Source of the DNA: Ponticaulis sp.
GTDB lineage: Bacteria; Pseudomonadota; Alphaproteobacteria; Caulobacterales; Hyphomonadaceae
DNA: 53,276 nt
Direction: 5' to 3'
Assembly: GCA_002701295.1 (NCBI GenBank)
Contig: NZUJ01000082.1
Span: forward strand, 1-53,276
The notes beneath the pieces are model-generated. The model had not been told where the DNA came from. It ran no database searches and saw nothing but the letters and a program-made list of their open reading frames with translations. Positions 1-7,554 of the stretch are shown here, piece after piece (within the stretch, counting starts at the first letter, position 1; every line of letters starts with the position of its first letter). Both the position numbers and the translations under genes were made by a program.

Positions 1-381
1 ACAATCGACTGCGATGTCATTCAGGCCGATGGCGGAACCCGCACCGCATCGATCACTGGCGGCTATGTCGCGCTTGCGTTGGCGTGCAAATATCTCGTGA
101 AAGAAGGCGTGATCCCGGCATTTCCCCTGACAGCGCAGGCTGGAGCTATTTCTTCTGGCATCTATAAAGACGTGCCTGTACTGGACCTTGATTATCCAGA
201 AGATTCCGAAGGCGAGGTTGACGCGAATTTCGTTATGACTTCGGATGGGAACATCATTGAAATTCAGGGCACAGGCGAAGAGCGCAGCTTTACGCCGGAT
301 GAGTTCGCAAAACTTATGGCGCTTGCCACCAAAGGGTGTTCTGAATTGTTTGAGGCCCAGCGAGCCGCAATTGGAGACTGA
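1..381 (+). CDS. rph: Ribonuclease PH, C-terminal part (5' end outside window)
   Basis: This is a phosphate-dependent 3'-5' exoribonuclease that trims tRNA precursors at the 3' end. The reading frame is open from base 1 and gives 126 residues before TGA. The family is usually about 240 residues, so roughly the first half is missing because of the window edge. The fragment opens with the family signature TIDCDVIQADGGTRTA; GGTR (fragment residues 11-14) corresponds to the phosphate-binding loop, with R14 the key arginine. The fold continues normally to the C-terminus. In many alphaproteobacteria rph is followed directly by rdgB; here rdgB lies about 4 kb downstream behind an accessory insertion. 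Identification is firm. Confidence 0.96.
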   Translation, partial: TIDCDVIQADGGTRTASITGGYVALALACKYLVKEGVIPAFPLTAQAGAISSGIYKDVPVLDLDYPEDSEGEVDANFVMTSDGNIIEIQGTGEERSFTPDEFAKLMALATKGCSELFEAQRAAIGD

Positions 382-383
382 AC

Positions 384-1961
384 TTGGTCGTCGAGAAACT
401 TCTGAAAGCGCGTGAACACCTTCAGAATCTGGAGTTTGAGCCCGCATTCCTACTAGGTCAGGAAATCATTGCAGCTGAACCTGACAATGGCGACGCGCTG
501 GCCCTCCTGGCGCGTCTGTCCATGGAAAGCGGAACCTACCTCAAAGCGCTTCAATATCTGGAACAGGCGAGAGCGGCTGGCCATGCCTCCGTGGAAGCCG
601 ACGCCGTCGAGGCGCGATGTCTGTTCATGCAAGCCAACCGTGAACGTGCGGTTGCGCTGGCGAAACAGGTTGCCGAAACCGGTTCTGATGACGGTGCCGT
701 TCTCAACATGGCTGCCACTGTCCTCAGTGGCACAGGTAATCACGCGCAGGCAGTCGGCCTTTATGAAAAAGCGACCCAGCTCGACGATACCAAGTATGGC
801 TATTTCTACAATCTGGGTGCCGCGCTTCAGATCATGGGGCGCTTTGATGATGCGCGTGCCGCATTTGATCGCTGTCTGAAGCTGAAACCGGGTTATGCGA
901 ATGCTTTGATTGGGCGAACGCTGATCACAAAGCAGACCCAGAAGGACAATGATCTCGAGTCTTTGGTTACTGCCTGGAACAATCGTGACCCGAAGGACGT
1001 CGATACCGGGCTGCAAATCGCCCACGCAATTGCGAAACTCTATGAAGACCTTGGCCAGTATGACCGGGTCGTGCCCTCTCTGGCGCTAGGCAAAAGCATC
1101 AAGATTGCGACCATTCCCAATCGGAATGATGAGGATATGGCCTGCTTCGATGCGGCTGAGGAGACGGCACGTGAGCTGAATATTGCATCTGGCACGCCGG
1201 CGGACGGACCCATCATCATCACCGGCATGCCGCGTTCGGGCACGACACTGACCGACCGGATTATTTCTTCACATTCGCAAGTCACATCCGCAGGCGAGCT
1301 TGGTGATTTCAGCATGCACCTTCGCAATGCAGCAGGCGGGCTTGGGCGCTTTGAAATCGACTCTCGCATTATTCGCGCCGCAAAGACTGTCGATCTTGGC
1401 GCTGTTGGCGAGGCATATCTCAACTCCGTTCGTGATATTCTGGAGATTGAGGGCCGCTTCACGGATAAAATGCCGCTGAATTTCATGCTGGTGCCTGCCA
1501 TGCTGGCGGCACTGCCAACATCGCGTATCATCTTCATGCGACGCAGCCCGGCAGACACGCTGATCAGCAATTTCCGTCAGGTGTTCTCGTCTGAACACCC
1601 GAACTATACCTACACGCTGCAACTGAACGACACGGCAAATCATGTCATCCGGCTGCATCAGCTGATCAAGGTTTATGAGGAACACCTGCCAGCGGACAGG
1701 TTCCGTGTCGTCGATTATGAATCGATCGTCGATGATCAGGAATCCAGGACCCGTGAACTTCTGGACTTTTGCGGGCTGGAGTTTGAGCAAGCCTGTCTCG
1801 ACTTTCATCAGAATGACGCGCCGATTGCGACGGCCAGTGCGACCCAGGCCCGGCAACCCATCTTCCGCAGTTCGCTTGATCGCTGGAAGCGCTATCGCCC
1901 TGGTGTCGACCCTGGCCTTCGCATTCTGAAAGAAGCAGGCCTGCTCGACGAGGCGCTTTAG
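384..1961 (+). CDS. TPR-repeat sulfotransferase family protein
   Basis: The protein (525 aa) joins an N-terminal array of tetratricopeptide repeats (about residues 1-210) to a C-terminal Sulfotransfer_3-type domain. The 5'-phosphosulfate loop PRSGTT is at 283-288. The 3'-phosphate-binding element is at 381-396, with R387 and S395. Family knowledge says such domains move a sulfuryl group from PAPS to an alcohol or phenol; the acceptor is unknown, and the TPRs probably bind a protein or glycan partner. The start is TTG at 384, supported by GGAG at 373-376 with a 7-base spacer, and lies 2 bases after the rph stop, so co-transcription with rph is likely. No signal peptide is seen. Its 3' end overlaps the convergent creA-like gene by 4 bases. 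Confidence 0.85.
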   Translation: MVVEKLLKAREHLQNLEFEPAFLLGQEIIAAEPDNGDALALLARLSMESGTYLKALQYLEQARAAGHASVEADAVEARCLFMQANRERAVALAKQVAETGSDDGAVLNMAATVLSGTGNHAQAVGLYEKATQLDDTKYGYFYNLGAALQIMGRFDDARAAFDRCLKLKPGYANALIGRTLITKQTQKDNDLESLVTAWNNRDPKDVDTGLQIAHAIAKLYEDLGQYDRVVPSLALGKSIKIATIPNRNDEDMACFDAAEETARELNIASGTPADGPIIITGMPRSGTTLTDRIISSHSQVTSAGELGDFSMHLRNAAGGLGRFEIDSRIIRAAKTVDLGAVGEAYLNSVRDILEIEGRFTDKMPLNFMLVPAMLAALPTSRIIFMRRSPADTLISNFRQVFSSEHPNYTYTLQLNDTANHVIRLHQLIKVYEEHLPADRFRVVDYESIVDDQESRTRELLDFCGLEFEQACLDFHQNDAPIATASATQARQPIFRSSLDRWKRYRPGVDPGLRILKEAGLLDEAL

Positions 1962-2452
1962 TCGGTTTCAGGTTTTCCGCGCGTCCAGGTCACATCCTGT
2001 CCATAGAGCGGGACGGTAGAGAGACTCATCTTCGCCGACCCGTCGACAGGCTTTCGTGTGAACGAGACATACATCAGGCTATCTGTGCCCGCGTCATATA
2101 TGCGGCGGACAGCAAGCTGTTTGAAAACAAGACTTTGCGATTGATCGAAAACCTCCTCGCCGGACTTGTCGAGGTCGATATTGCCGATGGTGATAGGCCC
2201 TGACTGTAGACAGGAAATCGAAGAATTTGACGGGTTTTCGAACCAGTTTCCCTTGCCGATCCGGTCCCAGACGCCGCGGTCAAAAAAGGCCAGGTGACAG
2301 ACAATGCCTTCGACCTTTCTGTCAGTTAGCTGGCGGATTTTGATCTCATTACCGAGCCAGTCATTTTTAAATTCACCGACTTCGTCCTTGCCGCCACATG
2401 CAGCGAGCATGAGAGCGGTGAACATAAGAGTTAGAGCTGTGATTTTGCGCAT
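1958..2452 (-). CDS. creA: CreA-family lipoprotein
   Basis: This 164-residue protein matches the CreA family (PF05981), small exported proteins of unknown biochemical role found widely in proteobacteria. It begins with a lipoprotein signal, lipobox LAAC with the acylated cysteine at position 19, so it is predicted to be a periplasmic lipid-anchored protein. The mature part holds the family pattern of two cysteines (VCHLA and ISCLQ), followed by SLVFK and YDAGTDSLMYVSF. The gene lies 15 bases downstream of the PIN-domain gene on the same strand and probably shares its transcript. No clear Shine-Dalgarno sequence precedes the ATG. The historical name (catabolite regulation) does not prove a regulatory role. 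Confidence 0.8.
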   Translation of the reverse strand: MRKITALTLMFTALMLAACGGKDEVGEFKNDWLGNEIKIRQLTDRKVEGIVCHLAFFDRGVWDRIGKGNWFENPSNSSISCLQSGPITIGNIDLDKSGEEVFDQSQSLVFKQLAVRRIYDAGTDSLMYVSFTRKPVDGSAKMSLSTVPLYGQDVTWTRGKPETD

Positions 2453-2467
2453 GGACTGTGAACGCCA

Positions 2468-3070
2468 TCAATCTGTAGAAGTTCCGGACATATGACTGAG
2501 CACTTTCGCCGTGTGTTTCAAGCCGACGCGCCGAAGTGTCCGACAAATGTGCGGGCGGTCGTCATCTGACCAGTTCAGTGCCGCCTGCAAGCGTCTGATC
2601 AGATCCGCCGCCGCGTGCCTATTCCGCGACAACAGCAAGACGACGAACTGATCGGTTGAGATGGGTTTGATGTCGAAATCCGAAAGCGCCTTGAGGGGAA
2701 AATCTTTCAGATTGTCAGTGACGATCATCGAAGCCCCAGTTGTGATCGCCAGCCCAAGTACATGTTCGTCATCCGGATCAGGAAGCCTGCGAGATGTTTT
2801 TAGAAGCTCACTGGTGTCGACGTCACTGACTGACGACGAAAAGAAACGACGAAGCAGCGACATCACCTCGCGCGTATAGGCGACCTGCTCATCTGCAGTA
2901 AAATCAGAATTGCGCAGCGTCTTCGGGATGGCCCCTTCAGTTTCCTGAAGTATCTCTTCGGACACGACAGGAGAGAAACAGCCTTCACTCACCAAAAGAG
3001 TTATGATGTGGCGACGCACGCTGCCCGCCAGAACACAGGCGTCGATAACAACACGTGGCGGTTCAGACAT
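2468..3070 (-). CDS. PIN-domain protein (putative VapC-like ribonuclease)
   Basis: This 200-residue protein belongs to the PIN_3-like group of PIN domains, Mg2+-dependent ribonucleases often acting as toxins. Visible acidic residues include D10 in VVIDACVLAG, the DPDDEH block at 98-103, and D119 in IVTDNLKDFP, which is the usual end of the active site. The ATG at 3070 is preferred; an in-frame GTG at 3097 would add nine residues with no better ribosome site. No recognisable antitoxin gene precedes it. The next gene upstream is a YozG-type regulator of a different, well-known pair, so the PIN gene may be an orphan toxin or a housekeeping RNase. The creA-like gene follows after 15 bases. Confidence 0.75.
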   Translation of the reverse strand: MSEPPRVVIDACVLAGSVRRHIITLLVSEGCFSPVVSEEILQETEGAIPKTLRNSDFTADEQVAYTREVMSLLRRFFSSSVSDVDTSELLKTSRRLPDPDDEHVLGLAITTGASMIVTDNLKDFPLKALSDFDIKPISTDQFVVLLLSRNRHAAADLIRRLQAALNWSDDDRPHICRTLRRVGLKHTAKVLSHMSGTSTD

Positions 3071-3220
3071 TGTCTCGCATGCGTTCATATATCGCACGAT
3101 CCATGCTGATCAATTTCTCGGGAATTGTATCAGAGTCCGGCGTTTTGGTGGCTGAAAACGGTTCACGGCTCGCGTCATCCGGTGAGGAATCAGGCGATTC
3201 GCGTCTCGGTTTTTCGGTAG

Positions 3221-3454
3221 TTATTCCGCTGCTTCCTGTATGGAACCTTCGTCGTCGTCATAGACGAGGAGGTCTGCAGGTTGGCATTCCAGTTCCCGGC
3301 AAAGCGCTTCAAGTGTCGAAAAACGCACAGCTTTTGCCTTACCCGTCTTCAAAATAGACAAGTTGGCGAGGGTCACACCCACCCGATCGCTGAGCTCTGT
3401 CAGCGACATGCGGCGATCCAGAAGGACGCGGTCTAGTGTAACTCGAATCGACAT
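3221..3454 (-). CDS. YozG-type Cro/CI (XRE) transcriptional regulator
   Basis: A 77-residue protein made almost entirely of one Cro/CI-type helix-turn-helix domain (recognition region about residues 16-38), with an acidic tail. This compact class (HTH_26, YozG-like) is typically encoded next to a DUF2975 membrane protein, as here: its start lies 7 bases after the stop of the DUF2975 gene. It probably represses its own operon. The tandem TATCG-A5-CGATA repeat at 4281-4321, upstream of the operon, is the most likely operator. The signal sensed is unknown. Confidence 0.85.
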   Translation of the reverse strand: MSIRVTLDRVLLDRRMSLTELSDRVGVTLANLSILKTGKAKAVRFSTLEALCRELECQPADLLVYDDDEGSIQEAAE

Positions 3455-3461
3455 ACGCTTC

Positions 3462-3989
3462 TCAGATTGTCATCTTTTCTTCTTCGCGCAAGCGCGTGCC
3501 TTCAGCAAACACCTGACTAAGGACCATAAGGGTAATAACAGCAACCCAGGCGGCAAGGTTCACCGAAAAGTCTGCAGTTGTTTTCACATTGAATATCTGT
3601 GCTGCAAAACCAATGGCAAGGTTTGCGAGCTCCATTCCGGCAACAATCAGCGCCAGGCGGGTCAGGCGGCGCGCGTTTTCGGGCACGAACGGGTCGCCAT
3701 CCATGAGTGTTTTCAGAATTTTCTTGAGTTGTCCGGCCATCAGGATGAACCCGATAAAGATCACGAACAAAATTGCAAATGCCACGAGATAGGTCTCGAG
3801 CGGCACGGATTTGTAGATTTCCAGACCGGAAACAAGAAATTCTCCGCCGGTCAGATCAATTGCGATAAATGCGGCCAGCAAAACAACACAGCCGATAAAG
3901 CCGATCCAACCCAAAACCGTAATAACGGTCATCAGCACATAAAGCGCTGCGGCGATCGATCCCTTACCTAATGCCTTGATCCCAGCCAT
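3462..3989 (-). CDS. DUF2975 family membrane protein
   Basis: This 175-residue inner-membrane protein has four predicted transmembrane segments (about 12-45, 64-86, 108-130 and 140-162). It carries two marks of DUF2975: GDPFVPENARRL at 98-109 and the C-terminal pattern FAEGTRLREEEKMTI. The molecular function of the family is not known. It is usually paired with a small YozG-like repressor, here encoded 7 bases downstream. A 37-residue membrane peptide encoded upstream on the same strand is likely part of the same transcript. The pair might form a membrane-linked regulatory unit, but that is inference from neighbourhood alone. Confidence 0.85.
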   Translation of the reverse strand: MAGIKALGKGSIAAALYVLMTVITVLGWIGFIGCVVLLAAFIAIDLTGGEFLVSGLEIYKSVPLETYLVAFAILFVIFIGFILMAGQLKKILKTLMDGDPFVPENARRLTRLALIVAGMELANLAIGFAAQIFNVKTTADFSVNLAAWVAVITLMVLSQVFAEGTRLREEEKMTI

Positions 3990-4018
3990 ATGTTTACTTC
4001 ACTCCAAACTCAGCAAGA

Positions 4019-4045
4019 GGGTGGCTTGCAAGTGGCGCGCCACCC
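4019..4045 (-). other. Hairpin between the small peptide gene and DUF2975 gene
   Basis: GGGTGGC (4019-4025) can pair with GCCACCC (4039-4045) across 13 bases. A perfect 12-bp palindrome, GTGGCGCGCCAC, lies inside at 4032-4043. There is no T tract on either strand, so it is not a standard terminator. It could be an mRNA processing or attenuation structure in the 73-base gap between the 37-codon gene and the DUF2975 gene. Confidence 0.4.
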
Positions 4046-4062
4046 CTGCCTTGGCACTCATA

Positions 4063-4176
4063 TTATACGCTCAGCGGTGAAACAGCTGTAGCGAATCCCG
4101 TCATGATTATCACGGGTATACCAAAATATACCAGATTGACTGCGAGTTCAGTGAACCGATTTTTGATATTATGCAT
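4063..4176 (-). CDS. Small membrane peptide (37 aa), upstream of DUF2975
   Basis: A short reading frame not normally caught by length cut-offs. ATG at 4176 is preceded by a perfect AGGAG (plus-strand 4184-4188) with a 7-base spacer, and TAA ends at 4063. The product starts MHNIKNRFTELA, then has about 20 hydrophobic residues (13-32) and ends SPLSV, so it is predicted to span the membrane once with a short basic N-terminus. It lies between the tandem operator-like repeat and the DUF2975-YozG pair on the same strand. It could be a third member of that cassette, a leader peptide, or a small toxin-like peptide. No homologue is recognised; the ribosome site and membrane span make it likely to be translated. 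Confidence 0.6.
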   Translation of the reverse strand: MHNIKNRFTELAVNLVYFGIPVIIMTGFATAVSPLSV

Positions 4177-4280
4177 AGTGACTCTCCTGTTCTTTACATT
4201 AGTTCAAGTCCCGAAGCGCTTTTGATGCTGTTTGAGGCAGGCACCGTCCCCGTTCCGTCTTGTGAGGAACAGATAGGAGC

Positions 4281-4321
4281 TTATCGAAAAACGACAAGAG
4301 TAAAATTATCGAAAAACGATA
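4281..4321. promoter_or_regulatory. Tandem operator-like repeat TATCG-A5-CGATA
   Basis: The 14-base sequence TTATCGAAAAACGA occurs twice, at 4281-4294 and 4306-4319, exactly 25 bases apart. The second copy extends to a perfect inverted repeat TATCG-AAAAA-CGATA (4307-4321); the first differs at one arm position. Dyad symmetry plus helically spaced copies is what a dimeric Cro/CI regulator would bind. It lies about 105 bases upstream of the small peptide gene on the minus strand and 25 bases upstream of the rdgB start on the plus strand. The YozG-type protein is the best candidate to bind it (inference). Confidence 0.6.
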
Positions 4322-4345
4322 TTTTTTTGATGAAAGGCAATAATA

Positions 4346-4954
4346 ATGGTCCGCAAACTCGAGCATGGCAAGCTTGTCGCCGCGACTCACAACGCCGGAA
4401 AAGTCAAAGAATTGAAGGCTTTATTTGAGCCGCTTGGGTTTTCAGTTGTTTCTGCGATTGAACTGAATTTACCAGAGCCAGAAGAAACCGAACCGACTTT
4501 TGTCGGTAACGCAATCCTCAAAGCACGGGCTGCGGCCGAAGCAACAGGCGAGCCAGCGCTCTCAGATGATAGCGGACTGGCCGTTGAAGCGCTTGGCGGC
4601 GCACCGGGCATTTTTTCGGCGCGCTGGGCCGGTGAACCGAGAGACTTTTATGCCGCGATGGACAAGGTTCGTCTCGAATTGGAACTAACCGGCTCAACTG
4701 ACTATTCCGCAAAGTTTGTCTGCGTACTGGCAATTTGCTGGCCGGACGGTCACGCAGAGGCCTTTGAGGGAGAGGTGAAAGGGCATCTCGAATTTCCGCC
4801 CCGCGGCGACAAAGGCTTTGGATATGACCCGATCTTCGTTGCAGAGGGCGAAACCATAACCTTCGGCGAAATGGAGCCTGAGCGTAAACACGCCATGAGC
4901 CATCGCGCAGATGCCTTCAAAAAGATGAAGACCTGGCTGGATCAGATCTCCTGA
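4346..4954 (+). CDS. rdgB: XTP/dITP diphosphatase (RdgB/HAM1)
   Basis: This enzyme hydrolyses non-canonical purine triphosphates (dITP, XTP) to monophosphates, keeping deaminated bases out of DNA and RNA. All hallmarks of the 202-residue protein are present: substrate loop ATHNAGK (13-19), SDDSGL (73-78), [10 protein letters not shown] (87-96), GFGYDPIF (157-164) and the C-terminal SHR at 185-187. The ATG at 4346 has AAGG about 8 bases upstream. The stop overlaps the hemW start by one base (TGATG), so the two are translationally coupled. Confidence 0.97.
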   Translation: MVRKLEHGKLVAATHNAGKVKELKALFEPLGFSVVSAIELNLPEPEETEPTFVGNAILKARAAAEATGEPALSDDSGLAVEALGGAPGIFSARWAGEPRDFYAAMDKVRLELELTGSTDYSAKFVCVLAICWPDGHAEAFEGEVKGHLEFPPRGDKGFGYDPIFVAEGETITFGEMEPERKHAMSHRADAFKKMKTWLDQIS

Positions 4955-6171
4955 TGTTTTTCAAAAAACGAAAATCCAAGGAAACGAACCAGGCAGCAGC
5001 CAGGCCTGAAGACATCGACTTCTTCGGCATTTATGTGCATTGGCCCTATTGTGCGAAAATCTGCCCTTATTGTGATTTCAACGTCTATGCCGCCAAGCAA
5101 CGCGACAACACGGCGCTGGTCGATGCGATCATCCGCGACCTCGAAGCCCATCGCGCCGTAATTGGAAGGCGTGTCGTCACATCCGTCTATTTTGGCGGTG
5201 GCACGCCATCGCTTGCCAAACCCGAAGAGCTTTATGCCATTCTGGGCAAGATCACCGAGTTATGGACCGTCCATTCGGCAGTCGAGATCACAGTGGAGAC
5301 AAATCCGGAGGACGTCTTTCCAGGAAAGCTCTCGATCTGGAGAGATATCGGCATTAATCGCCTCTCTCTCGGCGTGCAGTCTTTAAACAATAACGCACTC
5401 TCGTTTCTCGGCCGACAACACACACGCGATGACGCGCTTACGGCGATTTCTCAATCGCTTGAGTATTTTCCGAATACCAGTGCAGACCTGATCTATGCGC
5501 GGCCCGGTCAGTCAGAAGATGGCTGGCTGTCAGAACTGAACGAGCTTCTGTCGACAGGCATTCCGCACCTTTCGCTTTATGAACTGACCATCAAGGAAAA
5601 GACCGCGTTTGAAAAACAGGTCGAACGTGGCGGATTTATTCCTCTCGACGATGACGCGCAGGCTGACCTTTATCTGGCAACCTTGAAGGCCACAGGCGCA
5701 GCCGGCTTACCGGCTTATGAAGTCAGCAATCACGCAAAGAATGAAAGCTACTGGTCGCGTCACAATCTCACCTATTGGTTGGGTGGCGACTGGATCGGAG
5801 TTGGCCCCGGCGCAGAGGGACGGTTCTTCGGCAATGATAGCGATGAACGCATCATGACGCGAGCCATCCGCCGGCCAGCCGAATATATCGCAGCAACTGG
5901 CGATGTCGGATTTGGCTGGGATACTGAAACCGGGCCGCTTACGCCGGTTCAGGATGCGGATGAGCGCCTGATCATGGGATTAAGGTCTGTGAGAGGTGTT
6001 TCTAGGACTACGCTTGAAAACCTTTACGGGAAGCAGTTTGATCCGGCGCAGATCGATGGCTTTGTGTCTTCAGGCCATCTGGAAATCGAAAGTGACCGGC
6101 TGAAACTGACCCATGATGGCTGGTTGCTGGCCGATTTCATCGCCAGCAAGCTCTCACCGGTTTTCGATTAG
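4954..6171 (+). CDS. hemW: Radical SAM heme chaperone HemW
   Basis: This 405-residue radical SAM protein is of the HemW type (formerly called oxygen-independent coproporphyrinogen oxidase-like). The cluster motif is C33-x3-C37-x2-C40 followed by DFN, without the fourth cysteine that marks true HemN. The SAM-binding GGGTPS is at 81-86. A HemN_C-like domain forms the end. Family studies show HemW binds heme and delivers it to respiratory proteins rather than decarboxylating coproporphyrinogen. It is coupled to rdgB by a one-base overlap and ends 4 bases from the convergent LpoA-like gene. Confidence 0.93.
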   Translation: MFFKKRKSKETNQAAARPEDIDFFGIYVHWPYCAKICPYCDFNVYAAKQRDNTALVDAIIRDLEAHRAVIGRRVVTSVYFGGGTPSLAKPEELYAILGKITELWTVHSAVEITVETNPEDVFPGKLSIWRDIGINRLSLGVQSLNNNALSFLGRQHTRDDALTAISQSLEYFPNTSADLIYARPGQSEDGWLSELNELLSTGIPHLSLYELTIKEKTAFEKQVERGGFIPLDDDAQADLYLATLKATGAAGLPAYEVSNHAKNESYWSRHNLTYWLGGDWIGVGPGAEGRFFGNDSDERIMTRAIRRPAEYIAATGDVGFGWDTETGPLTPVQDADERLIMGLRSVRGVSRTTLENLYGKQFDPAQIDGFVSSGHLEIESDRLKLTHDGWLLADFIASKLSPVFD

Positions 6172-6175
6172 AGGG

Positions 6176-7489
6176 TCAGCTGCCGCCGAGTACGAAAGAT
6201 TCCGGAGCGTCTTCGATAAGTTCCGGGCCATTCGGACGAATTGCCATGACCGACAGACCGCGCTCCACAGTACCATTCATTCGGAAGCGGAACAGTCCGT
6301 TCACACCTCTAAATCCATCCAGCTCCTGAAGTTCGTCTTCGGTGACGACACCATCATTCAGGAAGGAAATTGCAAGGGCTGCAGCATCATAGCCAAGACT
6401 TGCGAGCGACGCCGGAGACCGACCGTAATTCCGCTCGAAAGCGGAACGGAAAGATCGAGAGTCCCGTGGATCAGGCATCGCAAAGACCGCACCGTTTAGG
6501 ACTGACTCGCGCCAGATCGTCGGATCATTCCAGATTGACGTGCCAATATACTGAATGCGGCGCAGATCATTTCCATAATACGGCAGAAGCGGTGCAACAG
6601 CCTGGAGCTGGACGCCGTCATCAGGGATCATCACTGCGACTTTGCCGGCATTGTTTCCCAAAGAGCTTCGGATCAACCGTGCAATGCGTTGGGCCTCATC
6701 AACCGGTGCATCGGAATTTGGCGGGTAAAATTCCGCGCCAATCACAATGCCGCCGCGACGCGATGCTTCAAACCGGAGCGCCGTTTCGACCCGGCGCGCA
6801 TAAGTGGATGACGGACCAATAAAGGCGAAGCGCGTAATACCGTTGAGGATTGCATAATCGACAACGCGGGCGACTTCTTCCTCGGGAGGGAAACTCATCA
6901 GATATGCCCCGCCACCGGCCGCGCCCTGATCATTTGAAAAGGCAATAACAGGAATGCCAGCATCACGTGCCGAACCTGCAACGGATTTCACATTGTTTGC
7001 AAAGAGTGGACCGACAATCACGTCTGCACCTTCGCGGATCGCTTCCTGAGTAACAGATGCAGATTTGCGCGCGTCACCGGCCGTGTCTTTTACAATCAGA
7101 AGAACATCTTCGCCAGCTTGGTCGAACAGCGCCATTTCAACCGCGGCCAGCAAACCATTGGCCTGCTCACGTACACCGGAGCTTGAATGGCTGAATGGCA
7201 GGAGCACAGCAATTCGGCGAATATCACGACCGGCCATGAATTGCGGCGTGAGTTCGAGACCAGAAGGCTGGTTGACCATCGGCTCTTCAATGTCTTCCGG
7301 GTCGGGGATCACCGGCATATCAGGAGGTGTGACGGGTTCGGGAGTAGGTTCTGGTTCGACGCGCGGCTGGCCAGTAGAGATCGGCGCAGGTGGTCTCGCA
7401 GGCGCTGTCGCACAGGCGGTCAGCATAATGCCAACGACCAACAGACTTGGCACAGAACGAAACTGCCTTAAAACCGCTTCAAGACGCAT
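6176..7489 (-). CDS. LpoA-like penicillin-binding protein activator lipoprotein
   Basis: A 437-residue predicted outer-membrane lipoprotein. The signal peptide ends in lipobox LTAC with C26 acylated, then comes a proline/glutamate-rich linker (about 27-75) and a periplasmic-binding-protein fold of the Peripla_BP_6/LppC class (about 85-430). In gamma-proteobacteria LpoA uses this kind of domain to stimulate PBP1A. The alphaproteobacterial version lacks the N-terminal TPR-like domain of E. coli LpoA, so the function is inferred. It is divergent from rsmI across 65 bases, a widely conserved arrangement. Confidence 0.83.
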   Translation of the reverse strand: MRLEAVLRQFRSVPSLLVVGIMLTACATAPARPPAPISTGQPRVEPEPTPEPVTPPDMPVIPDPEDIEEPMVNQPSGLELTPQFMAGRDIRRIAVLLPFSHSSSGVREQANGLLAAVEMALFDQAGEDVLLIVKDTAGDARKSASVTQEAIREGADVIVGPLFANNVKSVAGSARDAGIPVIAFSNDQGAAGGGAYLMSFPPEEEVARVVDYAILNGITRFAFIGPSSTYARRVETALRFEASRRGGIVIGAEFYPPNSDAPVDEAQRIARLIRSSLGNNAGKVAVMIPDDGVQLQAVAPLLPYYGNDLRRIQYIGTSIWNDPTIWRESVLNGAVFAMPDPRDSRSFRSAFERNYGRSPASLASLGYDAAALAISFLNDGVVTEDELQELDGFRGVNGLFRFRMNGTVERGLSVMAIRPNGPELIEDAPESFVLGGS

Positions 7490-7554
7490 GATCCAAAACT
7501 CCCTGGTCTTACCGATCAGACCGTTACCTTCAGGATGCTAGTGAGGTCGCACTC

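Noticed and set aside
1040-1570. Long minus-strand frames inside the sulfotransferase gene
   Set aside because: They are antisense to a clear protein family and have no ribosome site or recognisable product.
4171-4428. Plus-strand frame crossing the operator-like repeat and the rdgB start
   Set aside because: It overlaps both the operator repeats and rdgB in another frame, and has no ribosome site.
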